DNA from: Pseudonocardia sp. | GTDB taxonomy: Bacteria; Actinomycetota; Actinomycetes; Mycobacteriales; Pseudonocardiaceae | NCBI GenBank assembly: GCA_026785945.1 | Contig: JAJAZD010000310.1 | Coordinates: forward strand, 1 to 42,396 | Reading direction: 5' to 3' | Length of the DNA: 42,396 bases | In this document: positions 18,582 through 29,045 of the stretch, in pieces | How the letters are laid out: each line of letters starts with the position of its first letter | Numbering within the stretch: position 1 is the first letter of the stretch | Notes under the pieces: generated by a model | What the model saw: the letters and a program-made list of their open reading frames with translations, nothing else | Databases searched by the model: none | What the model was told of the DNA's origin: nothing | Translations under genes and position numbers: made by a program

Positions 18582-19217
18582 TCAGGCGCGCGCACGGAGT
18601 TCGGTCATCTCCGCGGTGAGGGCCTCGACGATCGGTTCGGGGGCGGGGTGCCCCGCGCTCGCCATCCAGTTGGCCAGCAGCCGGTGGCCGCCCTGGGTCA
18701 GTACCGACTCGGGGTGGAACTGCACCCCGTGGATCGGGAGCTCACGGTGCCGCACAGCCATGATCACGCCACCACCGGTGCGGCCGGTGACCTCCAGCTC
18801 GGCGGGCAGCGTGCCGGGGCGGATCGACAGCGAGTGGTATCGGGTGGCGACGAACGGGTCGGGCAGCCCGGCGAGCAGGTCACCGCCGGCGTGATGCACC
18901 AGGGAGGTCTTGCCGTGCAGCAGCTCCGGTGCGCGGTCGACCACACCGCCCCATGCCACCCCGATCGCCTGGTGGCCCAGGCACACACCCAGCAGCGGGA
19001 GCGCCAGCGCGGCAGCCCGGTGAATCGCCTCGACACTCGAACCCGCCCGCTCCGGGGTGCCGGGACCGGGACTGACCAGCACCCCGTCGACGGAGTCCAG
19101 CTCGTCGAGATCGAGCTCGTCGTTGCGTCGCACCACGGTGTCGGCCCCCAGCTGGGCCAGGTACTGCACGAGGTTGTAGACGAAGCTGTCGTAGTTGTCG
19201 ATCACCAGCACGCGCAT
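18582..19217 (-). CDS. trpG: anthranilate/aminodeoxychorismate synthase glutamine amidotransferase component
   Basis: MRVLVIDNYDSFVYNLVQYL, SPGPGTPERAG, GVCLGHQAIG, GVQFHPESVLT. Confidence 0.93.
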   Translation of the reverse strand: MRVLVIDNYDSFVYNLVQYLAQLGADTVVRRNDELDLDELDSVDGVLVSPGPGTPERAGSSVEAIHRAAALALPLLGVCLGHQAIGVAWGGVVDRAPELLHGKTSLVHHAGGDLLAGLPDPFVATRYHSLSIRPGTLPAELEVTGRTGGGVIMAVRHRELPIHGVQFHPESVLTQGGHRLLANWMASAGHPAPEPIVEALTAEMTELRARA

Positions 19218-19253
19218 GGTGCCAGTATCTCCGACTCCGGTCCGGGGCTCGTC

Positions 19254-21239
19254 TCAGTTGTTGAACGGGTTGCCGTCACCGAAGCCGAAGCCACTGTTGC
19301 CGCCACCGTTGCCTCCGTTGAACTCGACGACCTGGATCGTCACTTCGCTGTCGAGGTCGGCGTTCTGGCCTTCGTCGGGCGATTGCCTGAAGACCTGGCC
19401 GTTGGACTCCTGGAACTCATTCCCATCGCCCTGTACTTTGTCGACCTTGATCTTGTTGAACCCGGCGGCCTGCAAGATCTGTTTCGCCGCGTTCTCGGTC
19501 TGGCCGATGACGCGCGGCACCTGCGCCTGCTGCTGCTGCTGGCTCCCGTTCGAGATCTGCAGTTTGACGGCTGACCCCTTCCGGACATCGGTGCCGGCCT
19601 CCGGGTTCGTGCCGAGGACCGTGCCCGGGTCGTCATCGCTGTCAACCTGCTGGCGCTCCACGGTGAATCCGGCCTGCTCGAGCCGCGCCTTCGCTGCGTC
19701 CTCAGACTGCCCGGCCACGTCCGGGACCTCGGCGGTGGTCTGCTCGATGCCCACCACCACGGCAACGGCGCTGCCACCAGGTGCGTCCTCACCCGCGGCC
19801 GGGGTGGATCTCAGGATCTTGTCCACCTTGGCGGCGTCCGACGTCTCCTCGGTCGTCTGCTGGCCGAGGGTCAGGCCCCGCTCCGTGAGCAGCGCGGTGG
19901 CCTCCGACACCGTCTTGCCGGTCAGGGCCGGGACCGCGGCGGTGGCCGGTCCGGTGCCGACCTCCAGCACGATGGTGGTGCCCTTCTGAACCGGGCTCTT
20001 GGCCGGTGGAGTGGCCGAGACGACCCGGTCCTTCTGGGCGAGCGCGGATTCGACCGGGCGTTCCTCGGCCTTCAGGCCCAGACCGATCAGCTGGTTCCTC
20101 GCCTGCTGGATGTCGACGTCCACAAGCTGCGGGACCTCGACAGGCAACGCCGAGGGAGCCGGCCTGTAGATCTGGAACGCCACGAACCCGACCACCCCCA
20201 ATGCCAGCAGCACGGCCAGCGCCATCGCCACGATGCGCCCGGTGCGGCGGGGAGGTTCGTCCTCGTAGTAGTCGTCGTGGGCGGGAGCCGGTGCCACGGC
20301 GTGGCGGGCGCCGTTGATCCGCCGCGTGGCACCGGTGGTCGGTGCGACGGCGTACATCGCCGTGCGCTCGTCCTCGCTCATGATGACCGGAGCCATCGGC
20401 GCCTGCCCGCTGCGCACGCGTACGAGGTCGGTGCGCATCTCGGCGGCCGACTGATAGCGGTTGATCGGGTTCTTCGAGAGCGCCTTGAGCACCACCGCGT
20501 CGAGCGCGGCCGGGATGGCGGGGTTGACGTCGGAGGGGTGCTTGGGGTCCTCGCGCACGTGCTGGTAGGCCACCGCGACCGGGGAGTCACCGGTGAACGG
20601 CGGCTCGCCCGTGAGCAGCTCGAACAGCACGCAACCCGCGGCATAGACGTCGCTCCGGGCGTCGACGGCCTCGCCGCGCGCCTGCTCGGGCGACAGGTAC
20701 TGGGCCGTGCCGATGACCGCCGCGGTCTGTGTGACGTTCTGGCCCTCGCCGAGCGCACGCGCGATGCCGAAGTCCATCACCTTCACGGAGCCCGCGCGGT
20801 TGATCATGATATTGGCGGGCTTCACGTCGCGATGGATGATCTTGTGACGGTGGCTGAAGTCCAGCGCGGCGCACACGTCGGCCATCACCTCGATGACCCG
20901 CTCCTGGGTCATCGGGCCGGTCGTGGTGACGATCTCGCGCAGCGTCTGGCCGTCGACATACTCCATGACGATGTAGGGCAGCGAGCCGGACTCGCCCTGC
21001 ACCACACCGGTGTCGTAGACCGCGACGATCGCCGGATGGTTGAGGGCTGCGGCGTTCTGGGCCTCGCGGCGGAACCGCATCTGGAACTGGGGGTCGCGGG
21101 CCAGGTCGGCTCGCAGCACCTTGATGGCGACGTCCCGACCCAGCCGTGTGTCCAGCCCGCGATGCACCTCGGACATGCCGCCGTAGCCGAGCACACCGCC
21201 CAGCTCGTAGCGCTCGGACAACAGTCGGGGGGTGGTCAT
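19254..21239 (-). CDS. pknB: Ser/Thr protein kinase PknB with PASTA domains
   Basis: MTTPRLLSERYELGGVLGYGGMSEVHRG, HRDVKPANIM, TM segment, PASTA repeats; syntenic. Confidence 0.96.
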   Translation of the reverse strand: MTTPRLLSERYELGGVLGYGGMSEVHRGLDTRLGRDVAIKVLRADLARDPQFQMRFRREAQNAAALNHPAIVAVYDTGVVQGESGSLPYIVMEYVDGQTLREIVTTTGPMTQERVIEVMADVCAALDFSHRHKIIHRDVKPANIMINRAGSVKVMDFGIARALGEGQNVTQTAAVIGTAQYLSPEQARGEAVDARSDVYAAGCVLFELLTGEPPFTGDSPVAVAYQHVREDPKHPSDVNPAIPAALDAVVLKALSKNPINRYQSAAEMRTDLVRVRSGQAPMAPVIMSEDERTAMYAVAPTTGATRRINGARHAVAPAPAHDDYYEDEPPRRTGRIVAMALAVLLALGVVGFVAFQIYRPAPSALPVEVPQLVDVDIQQARNQLIGLGLKAEERPVESALAQKDRVVSATPPAKSPVQKGTTIVLEVGTGPATAAVPALTGKTVSEATALLTERGLTLGQQTTEETSDAAKVDKILRSTPAAGEDAPGGSAVAVVVGIEQTTAEVPDVAGQSEDAAKARLEQAGFTVERQQVDSDDDPGTVLGTNPEAGTDVRKGSAVKLQISNGSQQQQQAQVPRVIGQTENAAKQILQAAGFNKIKVDKVQGDGNEFQESNGQVFRQSPDEGQNADLDSEVTIQVVEFNGGNGGGNSGFGFGDGNPFNN

Positions 21240-21348
21240 CGCTGCCGGTTCCTGGTGTCTTCGAGTGATGGCATCATCATTGCTGTATGTCTTGCCCGGT
21301 GGGATGTCGTGCGGACCACCCGATCGCCGGACCGTTGCCTGTGCGGGT

Positions 21349-22611
21349 TCACCGGACGAGCCGGACCGCCACGGCCGCCGGCTCCGTTGCCGATGCAGGC
21401 AGGCTGTCATCCAGGTCGGCCACGCTACCGCCCACCGCCCCCTGCGGTGACGGGTTCGCCTGACCGGCGTCACTGCTCCCCAAACCCTGCAGCACGAACA
21501 CCCCGACGACGACGGCGGCCACGGTGAGCACGATGAACAGCACCAACAGCAGCGTGCGGCTCGGCCCGGTGGCGGGCGCCAGGCGCAGCGGTTCGGTCGG
21601 CGGGGCCGGTGCCGGCCGGGGCCGGGCCGGCGGTTCACTGCGCCAGGCGGTCTGTTCCGCTACCACGACCAGGTGCGTGCGGGCCGGTATCACCGGACTG
21701 ACCGCGTCACGGGCCCGGGACGGCGTGTAGGTGATGACCGAGGAACGCCCGACGCTCGACCCGGGGGCGGGCATCGTCTCGCCGCGGCGCACGGCCGCGA
21801 CCGCCACGGCGAACTCACCGCCCGTGGCATAGCGCAGGGTCGGATCCTTGACCAGCACCGCGGCGATCAGCTCGCGCACCGAGGCGGGGACCGTGTCCGG
21901 CAGCGGCGGCGGTGCGTCGCGGACCTGCATCATCGCGACGGCCACCGCGCTCTCCGCGCGGAACGGACGGTGCCCCGCCAGGCATTCGTAACCGACGATT
22001 CCCAGCGAGTAGACATCACCCGCCGGCCCCGCCTCCGCGCCGCTGGCCTGCTCCGGCGCGATGTAGTGGGCCGTGCCCATCACCATTCCGGACCGTGTGA
22101 CCGGCACCGCGTCGGCTGCCTTCGCAATGCCGAAGTCGGTGAGCTTCACGAGACCGTCGGTGCGGACCAGGATGTTGCCCGGCTTGACGTCACGGTGCAC
22201 GAAGCCGCGTTCGTGGGCGGCCTGCAGCGCCCACGCGGCCTCCTCGATGAGTCGCAGCGTCTCGTCGGTCTCGATCGGGCCGCGCGCGATGATCGTGGAT
22301 AGGGGCTCGCCGCGCACCAGTTCCATCACCAGGTATGCGGTGCGCTGCCCGTGGGGGCCTTCGTCCTCGCCGTAGTCGTGGACGGCCGCGATGCCGGAGT
22401 GGTCCAGCGAGGCGACGGTGCGGGCCTCGATACGGAAACGGTGCAGGAACTCCGGGTCCCCCGAGAGTTCCGGGCGGAGCACCTTGACGGCCACGCTGCG
22501 GCCCAGACGGATGTCGGAGGCCTCCCACACCTCGCCCATCCCGCCCACGGCGATCCGCCGGTCGAGCTGGTAGCGGTCGGCGATGCGTTGCCCCGCGGCG
22601 AGGACGGTCAC
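21349..22611 (-). CDS. pknA: Ser/Thr protein kinase PknA
   Basis: MTVLAAGQRIADRYQLDRRIAVGGMGEVWEASD, HRDVKPGNILV, C-terminal TM; syntenic. Confidence 0.95.
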   Translation of the reverse strand: MTVLAAGQRIADRYQLDRRIAVGGMGEVWEASDIRLGRSVAVKVLRPELSGDPEFLHRFRIEARTVASLDHSGIAAVHDYGEDEGPHGQRTAYLVMELVRGEPLSTIIARGPIETDETLRLIEEAAWALQAAHERGFVHRDVKPGNILVRTDGLVKLTDFGIAKAADAVPVTRSGMVMGTAHYIAPEQASGAEAGPAGDVYSLGIVGYECLAGHRPFRAESAVAVAMMQVRDAPPPLPDTVPASVRELIAAVLVKDPTLRYATGGEFAVAVAAVRRGETMPAPGSSVGRSSVITYTPSRARDAVSPVIPARTHLVVVAEQTAWRSEPPARPRPAPAPPTEPLRLAPATGPSRTLLLVLFIVLTVAAVVVGVFVLQGLGSSDAGQANPSPQGAVGGSVADLDDSLPASATEPAAVAVRLVR

Positions 22612-22648
22612 CGTGCCCCCGAGGGGTTCCCGTGCGCCGTCGGCGCGC

Positions 22649-24127
22649 TCATCGACCTGCCCTCCCGAGTGCGGCGGCGATCACCGCACGTCCGATGGGG
22701 GCCGCGACCTCACCGCCGGTGGCCGCCAGGTTGCTGCGGTCGCCGCCCGACTCCACCAGCACGGCGACGGCCACCTGGGGGTCATCGGCGGGGGCGAACG
22801 CCACGTACCAGACGTGCGGCGGCGTCGTCTTCGGTGTGGCGCCGTGCTCCGCCGTGCCTGTCTTGGCCGCGATCTGCACCCCGGAGATCTTCCCGCGACT
22901 CGAGTACGAGTTCTCGTTGTTGACCATCATCTCGGTCATCGTGGCGGCCACGTTGCCGTCGACCGCCCGGCCGAGGCGATCGGGCTCGGTCGTCTCGACG
23001 GGCGCGAGTTCGGGGTCCTGGATCTCCTTGACCAGATGGGGCGCCATCACCTGGCCGTCGTTGGCGATCGCCGCCACGATCATGACGTTCTGCAGCGGCG
23101 TGAGCGCCACGTCGCGCTGCCCGATGCTGGACTGCTGGAGGGCTGGGGCGTCGGGGATGTCACCGATCGTGGACGTCGACACCGGCATCGGGATCGCCGG
23201 GATCTCGGTGTCGATCCCGAACGCCGCAGCGCTGTCGCGCAGGGCCTGCTCCCCGAGCTCGTTGGAGAGCTGGGCGAAGGCGGTGTTGCACGAGCGCTTC
23301 AGCGCCTCCCTCAGCGAGACCGTGGCGCTGGTGCCGCAGGCGTTGCCGTTGAAGTTGTCGAGCTGGGTGCGCGTGTTCTCCAGCGTGATCGTCGAGGCGG
23401 CGGTGAGCTGGCTGTCGGGGGTGTATCTGCCGCTGCTCAGCGCGGCGGCCACGTCGATCAGCTTGAAGGTCGAACCCGGCGGGTAGGTCTCGCTGATCGC
23501 CCGGTTGCGCAGCACCGGGGGGTCCGCCGCGTTGAGCTCGTTCGCCGCGGCCTCCTCGTCCTCGGCGTTGTGCGACGCGAGCAGGTTCGGGTCGTAGGAC
23601 GGCGTCGACGTCATCGCCAGGATCTCCCCGGTCTGCGGCCGCAGCGCGACGACGGATCCGGTGAAGCGCCTGCTCGCGAGCTGCTCGTAGGCCACCCGTT
23701 GCAGGTTGGGGTCGACCGTCAGCACGACGTTGCCGCCCCGGGGGTCGCGTCCGGTGACGAGATCCGACAGGCGGCGGACGAAGAGCCGGTCGTCCGTGCC
23801 GCCGAGGACGGCGTCCTGCGCGTCCTCGATGCCGGAGGCGGCGCGGTTCACCGAGTAGTAGCCGGTGAGCGGCGCGAAGATCTCCGGCTCCGGGTACACC
23901 CGCTGATACAGCAGCCGGTCGTCGCTCACGACACTGTTGGCGAGCACCTCCCCGCCGGCGCTGATCTGACCGCGCTGGCGCGAGTACTCCGAGAGCAGGA
24001 CCCGCTGGTTTCGAGGGTCCCCGCTGTAGTCGCTCGCCTTCACCACCTGGACGTAGGTCAGGTTGGCCATGAGCAGCAGGACCATGGCCATCACGGCGAT
24101 GGAGACCCGACGGACGGGGGTGTTCAC
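22649..24127 (-). CDS. pbpA: penicillin-binding protein PbpA
   Basis: GTG at 24127; STFKLIDVAAAL (SxxK), KTGTAEHG; syntenic. Confidence 0.95.
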   Translation of the reverse strand: MNTPVRRVSIAVMAMVLLLMANLTYVQVVKASDYSGDPRNQRVLLSEYSRQRGQISAGGEVLANSVVSDDRLLYQRVYPEPEIFAPLTGYYSVNRAASGIEDAQDAVLGGTDDRLFVRRLSDLVTGRDPRGGNVVLTVDPNLQRVAYEQLASRRFTGSVVALRPQTGEILAMTSTPSYDPNLLASHNAEDEEAAANELNAADPPVLRNRAISETYPPGSTFKLIDVAAALSSGRYTPDSQLTAASTITLENTRTQLDNFNGNACGTSATVSLREALKRSCNTAFAQLSNELGEQALRDSAAAFGIDTEIPAIPMPVSTSTIGDIPDAPALQQSSIGQRDVALTPLQNVMIVAAIANDGQVMAPHLVKEIQDPELAPVETTEPDRLGRAVDGNVAATMTEMMVNNENSYSSRGKISGVQIAAKTGTAEHGATPKTTPPHVWYVAFAPADDPQVAVAVLVESGGDRSNLAATGGEVAAPIGRAVIAAALGRAGR

Positions 24128-25557
24128 CGTGGTCGCTCCACCAGCTCGGTGCCTGCGTCCGCGATCGGGACGACCGGCGCGGCGGGCCGGCGCGGCTGCG
24201 GGGCGCGGGCCGCGTGGGAGATCCGCAACAGCAGCGCCACCAGCGCATAGTTCGCGACGAGCGACGAGCCGCCGTAGGACAGGAACGGCAGCGTGAGGCC
24301 GGTCAGCGGGATGAGCTTGCTGGCCCCGCCGATGACGATGAACACCTGCAGGGCGAGGGTGAACGCCAGGCCGGTGGCCAGCAGCTTCCCGAAGCTGTCG
24401 CGCACCGAGAGCGCGCTGCGCAGGCCGCGGGTGATGAGCACCAGGTAGACCACGAGGATGGCCGCGAGCCCGATCAGGCCCAGCTCCTCGCCGAGCGTGG
24501 AGAGCATGAAGTCGCTCTCGGCGAACGGGACGAGATCCGGCCGGCCCGCGCCGAGGCCCGTGCCACCGACCCCGCCGGTGCCCAGCCCGAACAGGGACTG
24601 CGCGATCTGGAAACCTGAGTCGTTGTAGTCGGCGAAGGGGTCGAGCCAGGCCTCGACGCGCCGCTGCACGTGGTCGAAGAGCTGGTAGGACACCAGCGCG
24701 CCGCCGATGAAGAACGACAACCCGATGACCAGCCAGGACACGCGCTCGGTGGCCGTGTAGAGCAGCACCAGCACGATGCCGAACGTCAGAAGCGAGGTGC
24801 CCAGGTCGCGCTCGAGCACCAGTACGCCGATCGACAGCCCCCACGCGAGCAGCATCGGGGCCATGTCACGGGCCCGCGGCAGCTCCATCCCGAGGAAGCG
24901 CCGGCCCGCGGTGGTGAACAGCTCGCGCTTCTGCACGAGGAACGCCGCGAAGAACACGATCAGCAGGATCTTCGCGAACTCGCCGGGCTGGATGGAGAAG
25001 CCCCCGACGCGCAGCCAGATCTTCGCCCCGTTGACCTCGGAGATCTCTGACGGCAGCACCCCGGGGAGCGCGAGCAGGATGAGCCCGACGAATCCCGCCG
25101 TGTAGCCGTAGCGGGCCAGCGTGCGGTGGTCGCGCACCAGCCACAGCACCACGACGAACAGCGCCACCCCGATGGCCGTCCACGCCACCTGGCGGGTGAT
25201 CAGCTCGGTCGGCAGCTCCCGGCCCAGTGCCGTGGCCTTTTCGACCTCGGCGAGATCGAGACGGTGGATCATGACCAGGCCGAGGCCGTTGAGCAGCGCG
25301 ACGCACGGCAGGATCAGCGGGTCTGCGTACGGCGCGAACCGGCGTACCGCCAGGTGCCCCACCGCGAACAACGCCAGGTAGGCCAGCCCGACGAACACGA
25401 TCGAGCTGGTGAGCTCCTGCTCCTGGTTGGCCTCCACGAGCGCCAGCGCGCCGGTGACCAGCACGGTGGCGAATCCGAGCAGGATCAGCTCGATGCTCCG
25501 CCCGGTCGCCATGGCCTGCGCGGCCTGCGCGGGGACATGGGCGTCGCCGGCAGCCAT
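24124..25557 (-). CDS. rodA: SEDS peptidoglycan polymerase RodA/FtsW family
   Basis: Multiple TM segments; PGEFAKILLIVFFAAFLV, LTLPFLSYGGSSLVANYALVALLLRIS. Confidence 0.95.
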   Translation of the reverse strand: MAAGDAHVPAQAAQAMATGRSIELILLGFATVLVTGALALVEANQEQELTSSIVFVGLAYLALFAVGHLAVRRFAPYADPLILPCVALLNGLGLVMIHRLDLAEVEKATALGRELPTELITRQVAWTAIGVALFVVVLWLVRDHRTLARYGYTAGFVGLILLALPGVLPSEISEVNGAKIWLRVGGFSIQPGEFAKILLIVFFAAFLVQKRELFTTAGRRFLGMELPRARDMAPMLLAWGLSIGVLVLERDLGTSLLTFGIVLVLLYTATERVSWLVIGLSFFIGGALVSYQLFDHVQRRVEAWLDPFADYNDSGFQIAQSLFGLGTGGVGGTGLGAGRPDLVPFAESDFMLSTLGEELGLIGLAAILVVYLVLITRGLRSALSVRDSFGKLLATGLAFTLALQVFIVIGGASKLIPLTGLTLPFLSYGGSSLVANYALVALLLRISHAARAPQPRRPAAPVVPIADAGTELVERPR

Positions 25558-26924
25558 CAGCTCACCGACCGGCAGGTGACGCCTGGCTGCGGCGAGGGCG
25601 TGGGCAGCGGGGTGGTGTCGGTGGTGGGGGGTGGCACGACGAGATTCGGATCCACGGGCTGGTCGGGCGGCGCGTTCGGGTCGACGGTCGGCGCGACCGG
25701 GGGCAACGGGGCGACCACGACGGGCGCGGGGCACGGCCGGAGCATCCGACCGCGCAGACGTTCGACCAGCAACCGGGCCCCCACCACGCCGTCGGGGGCG
25801 GTGATGCCGTTGCTGACCTGGCTGCGCACGTCCTGGGGCAGATCGGTCAACGCGACGGTCGAGCGCTCGGACATCTCGTGCAACGGGATCCCGAGCACGT
25901 CCCCCCGGACGCCCTTGAAGATCGCGACCTGCTCGTCCTCGACGCCTACGAAGTACTGCTGGAGCACCCATGTCCGGGCGAGCGCGCCGGCACCCGCGAC
26001 GACGAGGAGCAGGCCGACCACGACGAGCACGATGCGCAGTGGACGGCGCCGCCTGGTCGACGTGGCCGCGGCGGGTTCCACCCGGCGTGGTGCCGCGCGC
26101 GTGAGGGTGGTGGCCGAGGCCCGGGCGGCCGCCGAGTCGGGCGTCGGCCCGTCGTCGCTGCCGTCGCCGACGGCCCCGCCCATGATCGGGGCGTCGTCGC
26201 CGAAGTCGATGTCGACGACGTCCGCCACGATGCAGGTGATGTTGTCGGGCCCACCGCCGCGCAGCGCCAGCTCGATCATCCGGTCGGCGCACTCGCGTGG
26301 GTCGCGGTAGGCCGCGAGCGTCTCGCCGAGGGTCTCGTCGCTGACCACGCCCGACAGCCCGTCGGAGCAGAGCAGGTAGCGGTCACCGGCGCGGGCCTCC
26401 CGGACGGTCAGGGAGGGATCGACGTCCTGGCCGGTGATGGCGCGCAGCAGCAGCGAGCGCTGCGGGTGCGTGTGCGCATCCTCCTCGGTGATCCGGCCCT
26501 CGTCGATCAGCGACTGGACGAACGTGTCGTCCTTGGTGATCTGGCTGAACACGCCCTCGCGTAGCTGGTACGCCCGCGAGTCCCCGACATGGACGAGGCC
26601 CAGCCGCGAGCCCGCGAACAGGATCGCCGTCAGTGTGGTGCCCATGCCCTCGAGGTCGGGGGCGTCGGTGACGTGTCGCGTGATCGCGGCGTTGCCCTCG
26701 ACGGTGGCGTCGCGGAGCTCGGCGAGCAGGTCGTCGCCCGGATCGTCGTCGTCGAGCGGGGCCAGCGCGGAGATCACCAGCGAGGAGGCCACCTCACCAG
26801 CGGCGTGCCCTCCCATCCCGTCCGCGAGGGCGAGCAACCGCGGACCGGCGTACACCGCGTCCTGGTTGTTCTGCCGGACCAACCCGCGGTCGCTCCGGGC
26901 GGAGTAGCGCAGGACCAGCGTCAT
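25557..26924 (-). CDS. pstP: PP2C-type Ser/Thr phosphatase PstP
   Basis: SDRGLVRQNNQDAVYAG, LADGMGGHAAGEVAS, HVGDSRAYQLR, LCSDGLSGVV, GGGPDNITCIV; C-terminal TM. Confidence 0.96.
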   Translation of the reverse strand: MTLVLRYSARSDRGLVRQNNQDAVYAGPRLLALADGMGGHAAGEVASSLVISALAPLDDDDPGDDLLAELRDATVEGNAAITRHVTDAPDLEGMGTTLTAILFAGSRLGLVHVGDSRAYQLREGVFSQITKDDTFVQSLIDEGRITEEDAHTHPQRSLLLRAITGQDVDPSLTVREARAGDRYLLCSDGLSGVVSDETLGETLAAYRDPRECADRMIELALRGGGPDNITCIVADVVDIDFGDDAPIMGGAVGDGSDDGPTPDSAAARASATTLTRAAPRRVEPAAATSTRRRRPLRIVLVVVGLLLVVAGAGALARTWVLQQYFVGVEDEQVAIFKGVRGDVLGIPLHEMSERSTVALTDLPQDVRSQVSNGITAPDGVVGARLLVERLRGRMLRPCPAPVVVAPLPPVAPTVDPNAPPDQPVDPNLVVPPPTTDTTPLPTPSPQPGVTCRSVS

Positions 26925-27033
26925 CGTGCGACTCCGCGACTTCGATCAGGGGCAGACCGGACGACACGGCCCGTTCGTGGGGCGCATCGGCTTCGTGGGG
27001 TGCATCGCCGTCGTGTGATGCATCGTCGAAGCC

Positions 27034-27492
27034 TCATGAGCGGAGCTCGATGACCGTCTTGCCGATTCGGACAGGGACTCCCAGGGGAACTCGGGTTGGC
27101 CCGGTGACCTTAGCCCGATCCAGGTACGTCCCGTTCGTCGACCCGAGGTCCTCGACGTACCACTCCTCCCCCTGCTGTGAGATCCGAGCATGCCGCGTAG
27201 AGGCGTAGTCGTCGTCGAGCACCAGCGTGGAGTCGTCGGCCCTCCCGATCAGGATCGGCCGCGCGTCCAGCGTGATCCGGGTTCCGGCCAGCGCCCCCTG
27301 GATGACCAGGAGCTGGCGCGGTATCCGTCCCCGTCCGGACCGGGGAGTCGAACGCCCGCCGCCCGGTACGAGCGTCCGCAGACCGGACGCGGCGTACAGG
27401 TCGGAGCGTACGACGCGCAGCGCGACCAACACGAACAACCAGAGGAGGGCGAGGAAGCCCGCCCTGGTCAGCTGTAGCACCAACTCCGGCAC
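27034..27492 (-). CDS. fhaB: FHA domain protein FhaB
   Basis: N-terminal TM; IGRADDSTLVLDDDYASTRHARI...[15 protein letters not shown]. Confidence 0.95.
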   Translation of the reverse strand: MPELVLQLTRAGFLALLWLFVLVALRVVRSDLYAASGLRTLVPGGGRSTPRSGRGRIPRQLLVIQGALAGTRITLDARPILIGRADDSTLVLDDDYASTRHARISQQGEEWYVEDLGSTNGTYLDRAKVTGPTRVPLGVPVRIGKTVIELRS

Positions 27493-27532
27493 TCGCGGCG
27501 AACTCCGTTCTTACTTCGTCCTCCGACGGTTG

Positions 27533-28828
27533 TCACTGGCTGCGGAATACGAGGCTGGAGTGGCCCACGCGGATGACGTCGCCGTCGTTGAGCTGCCAGG
27601 TCTGCACAGGGTTGCCGTTGACCGTCGTGCCGTTGGTCGACCCGAGGTCCGACAGGTTGGCCGACTGGCCGTCCCAGTTGATCTCCAGGTGACGTCGGGA
27701 CACACCGGTGTCGGGGAGACGAAACGACGAGTCCTGGCCGCGTCCGATGACGTGGCTGCCCTGGGTCAGGTCGTAGGTGCGTCCCGACCCGTCGTCCAGG
27801 CTCAGCGACGCCGAGACGGCCTGGTAGCCGCCCTGCTGGTAGCCCTGCTGGTCGTAGCCGGCGTCGTACCCCTGGTCGTAGGGCTGCTGGTAGCCGCCCT
27901 GCTGGTAGCCCTGCTGGTAGCCCTGCTGGTCGTAGCCGGGGTTGTAGCCGGGCTGGCCGTGGCCCGGCTGTGCGTAGCCCTGCTGGCCGTAGCCCTGCTG
28001 GTCGTACCCGCCCTGCTGCGGGTAGCCGCCCTGCTGCCCGCCCTGCTGCCCGCCCTGCTGGGGGTAGCCCTGCTCGCCGTAGCCGGGCTGCTGGCCACCG
28101 TAGCCGCCGCCCTGCTGGGGGTAGCCCTGCTGGCCGTAGCCCTGCTGGTCGTTGTAGCCCTGCTCGCCGTAGCCCTGCTGGCCGTAGCCCTGCTGCGGAG
28201 GGGGCCCACCCTGGGGGGGGCCGCCCTGGGGCGGGTAGCCGCCCGGCGGGGCCTGTTCGCCGTCGTAGGCCCCCTGGCGCTGGTCGTAGGCGGGTGGGGC
28301 ATACGTCTGCTGCCCGTATCCGCCGGGGGCGCCACGGTCGTAGCCGTACTGCCCGTTCTCCTCGGGGTGGCCGGGTTGCTGGCTCATGGGTGCTTCTCCT
28401 GCGTCGCGTGCTCGGATGGCGTCCCGGCGGGAGGCGTCGGGGTCCACGGACGAGCGTGTGCGGAACTGTCCCGTGTGCAGCGCATCGGAGCGCTCCAGAA
28501 AGACTACGACCTCGCCGTAGGCGTCCCATCCCTGGTCGGCGAGTTGTTCGGTGACGAAGGTGGAGAGTGAGTTGACGATCTCCGCCCGATCACCTGCCAT
28601 GCGTTCGAGATCAGATGGGCCGAGCAGCACGGTGTACCGGTTGGGCGCCAGACGGCGCCCCCCGGCGAGCTCCTCGATGTGGTCCTCGGCTTCCCTGAGC
28701 AGCGCCTGCGCTACTTCCTGGGGAACGACGCTGCCACCGAAGACTCGCGCGAAAGCATCGCCCACCAGTCCTTGCAGACGGCGTTCGAACCTCCCGACGC
28801 GGCCCAAGCGACCATCCTCCGTTCGCAT
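27533..28828 (-). CDS. fhaA: FHA domain protein FhaA (DUF3662 N-terminus, Q/G/Y-rich linker, FHA)
   Basis: [41 protein letters not shown]; long GYGQQGY-type repeats; [28 protein letters not shown]. Confidence 0.95.
   Translation of the reverse strand: MRTEDGRLGRVGRFERRLQGLVGDAFARVFGGSVVPQEVAQALLREAEDHIEELAGGRRLAPNRYTVLLGPSDLERMAGDRAEIVNSLSTFVTEQLADQGWDAYGEVVVFLERSDALHTGQFRTRSSVDPDASRRDAIRARDAGEAPMSQQPGHPEENGQYGYDRGAPGGYGQQTYAPPAYDQRQGAYDGEQAPPGGYPPQGGPPQGGPPPQQGYGQQGYGEQGYNDQQGYGQQGYPQQGGGYGGQQPGYGEQGYPQQGGQQGGQQGGYPQQGGYDQQGYGQQGYAQPGHGQPGYNPGYDQQGYQQGYQQGGYQQPYDQGYDAGYDQQGYQQGGYQAVSASLSLDDGSGRTYDLTQGSHVIGRGQDSSFRLPDTGVSRRHLEINWDGQSANLSDLGSTNGTTVNGNPVQTWQLNDGDVIRVGHSSLVFRSQ
27820..28345. 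repeat. low-complexity region encoding Gln/Gly/Tyr/Pro-rich repeats in FhaA
   Basis: Many imperfect copies of the plus-strand pattern TAGCCCTGCTGG(T/C)CG. Confidence 0.85.
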
Positions 28829-28950
28829 CGGCGTGTTGCTGGCAGACCCGATCGTATCTGTGCTACCCGACGGTGCGGAGGCGCCACCACCACCAGGGCG
28901 GGGGCCTGCGCCGAAGAGCCGGAACGGCCGTGCTAACTTTCCCTCCGCCA

Positions 28951-29033
28951 GGGCGAGTGGCGGAATGGCAGACGCGCACGGTTCAGGTCCGTGTGTCCGA
29001 AAGGACGTGAGGGTTCAACTCCCTCCTCGCCCA
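28951..29033 (+). tRNA. tRNA-Leu(CAG)
   Basis: Acceptor GGGCGAG/CTCGCCC, anticodon loop containing CAG (GTTCAGGTC), long variable arm, T-arm GAGGG-TTCAACT-CCCTC; syntenic downstream of fhaA. Confidence 0.95.
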
Positions 29034-29045
29034 CAATCTGCCACA

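Noticed and set aside
20277-21527. 416-aa + strand ORF opposite pknB, plus other long antisense ORFs (e.g. 22583-24250, 25126-26310)
   Set aside because: Antisense open frames forced by high GC codon usage; the minus-strand kinase, PBP, RodA and PstP genes are unambiguous.
27820-28345. Regular short repeats resembling a repeat array
   Set aside because: They are in-frame Q/G/Y-rich coding repeats of FhaA without uniform spacers; not CRISPR.
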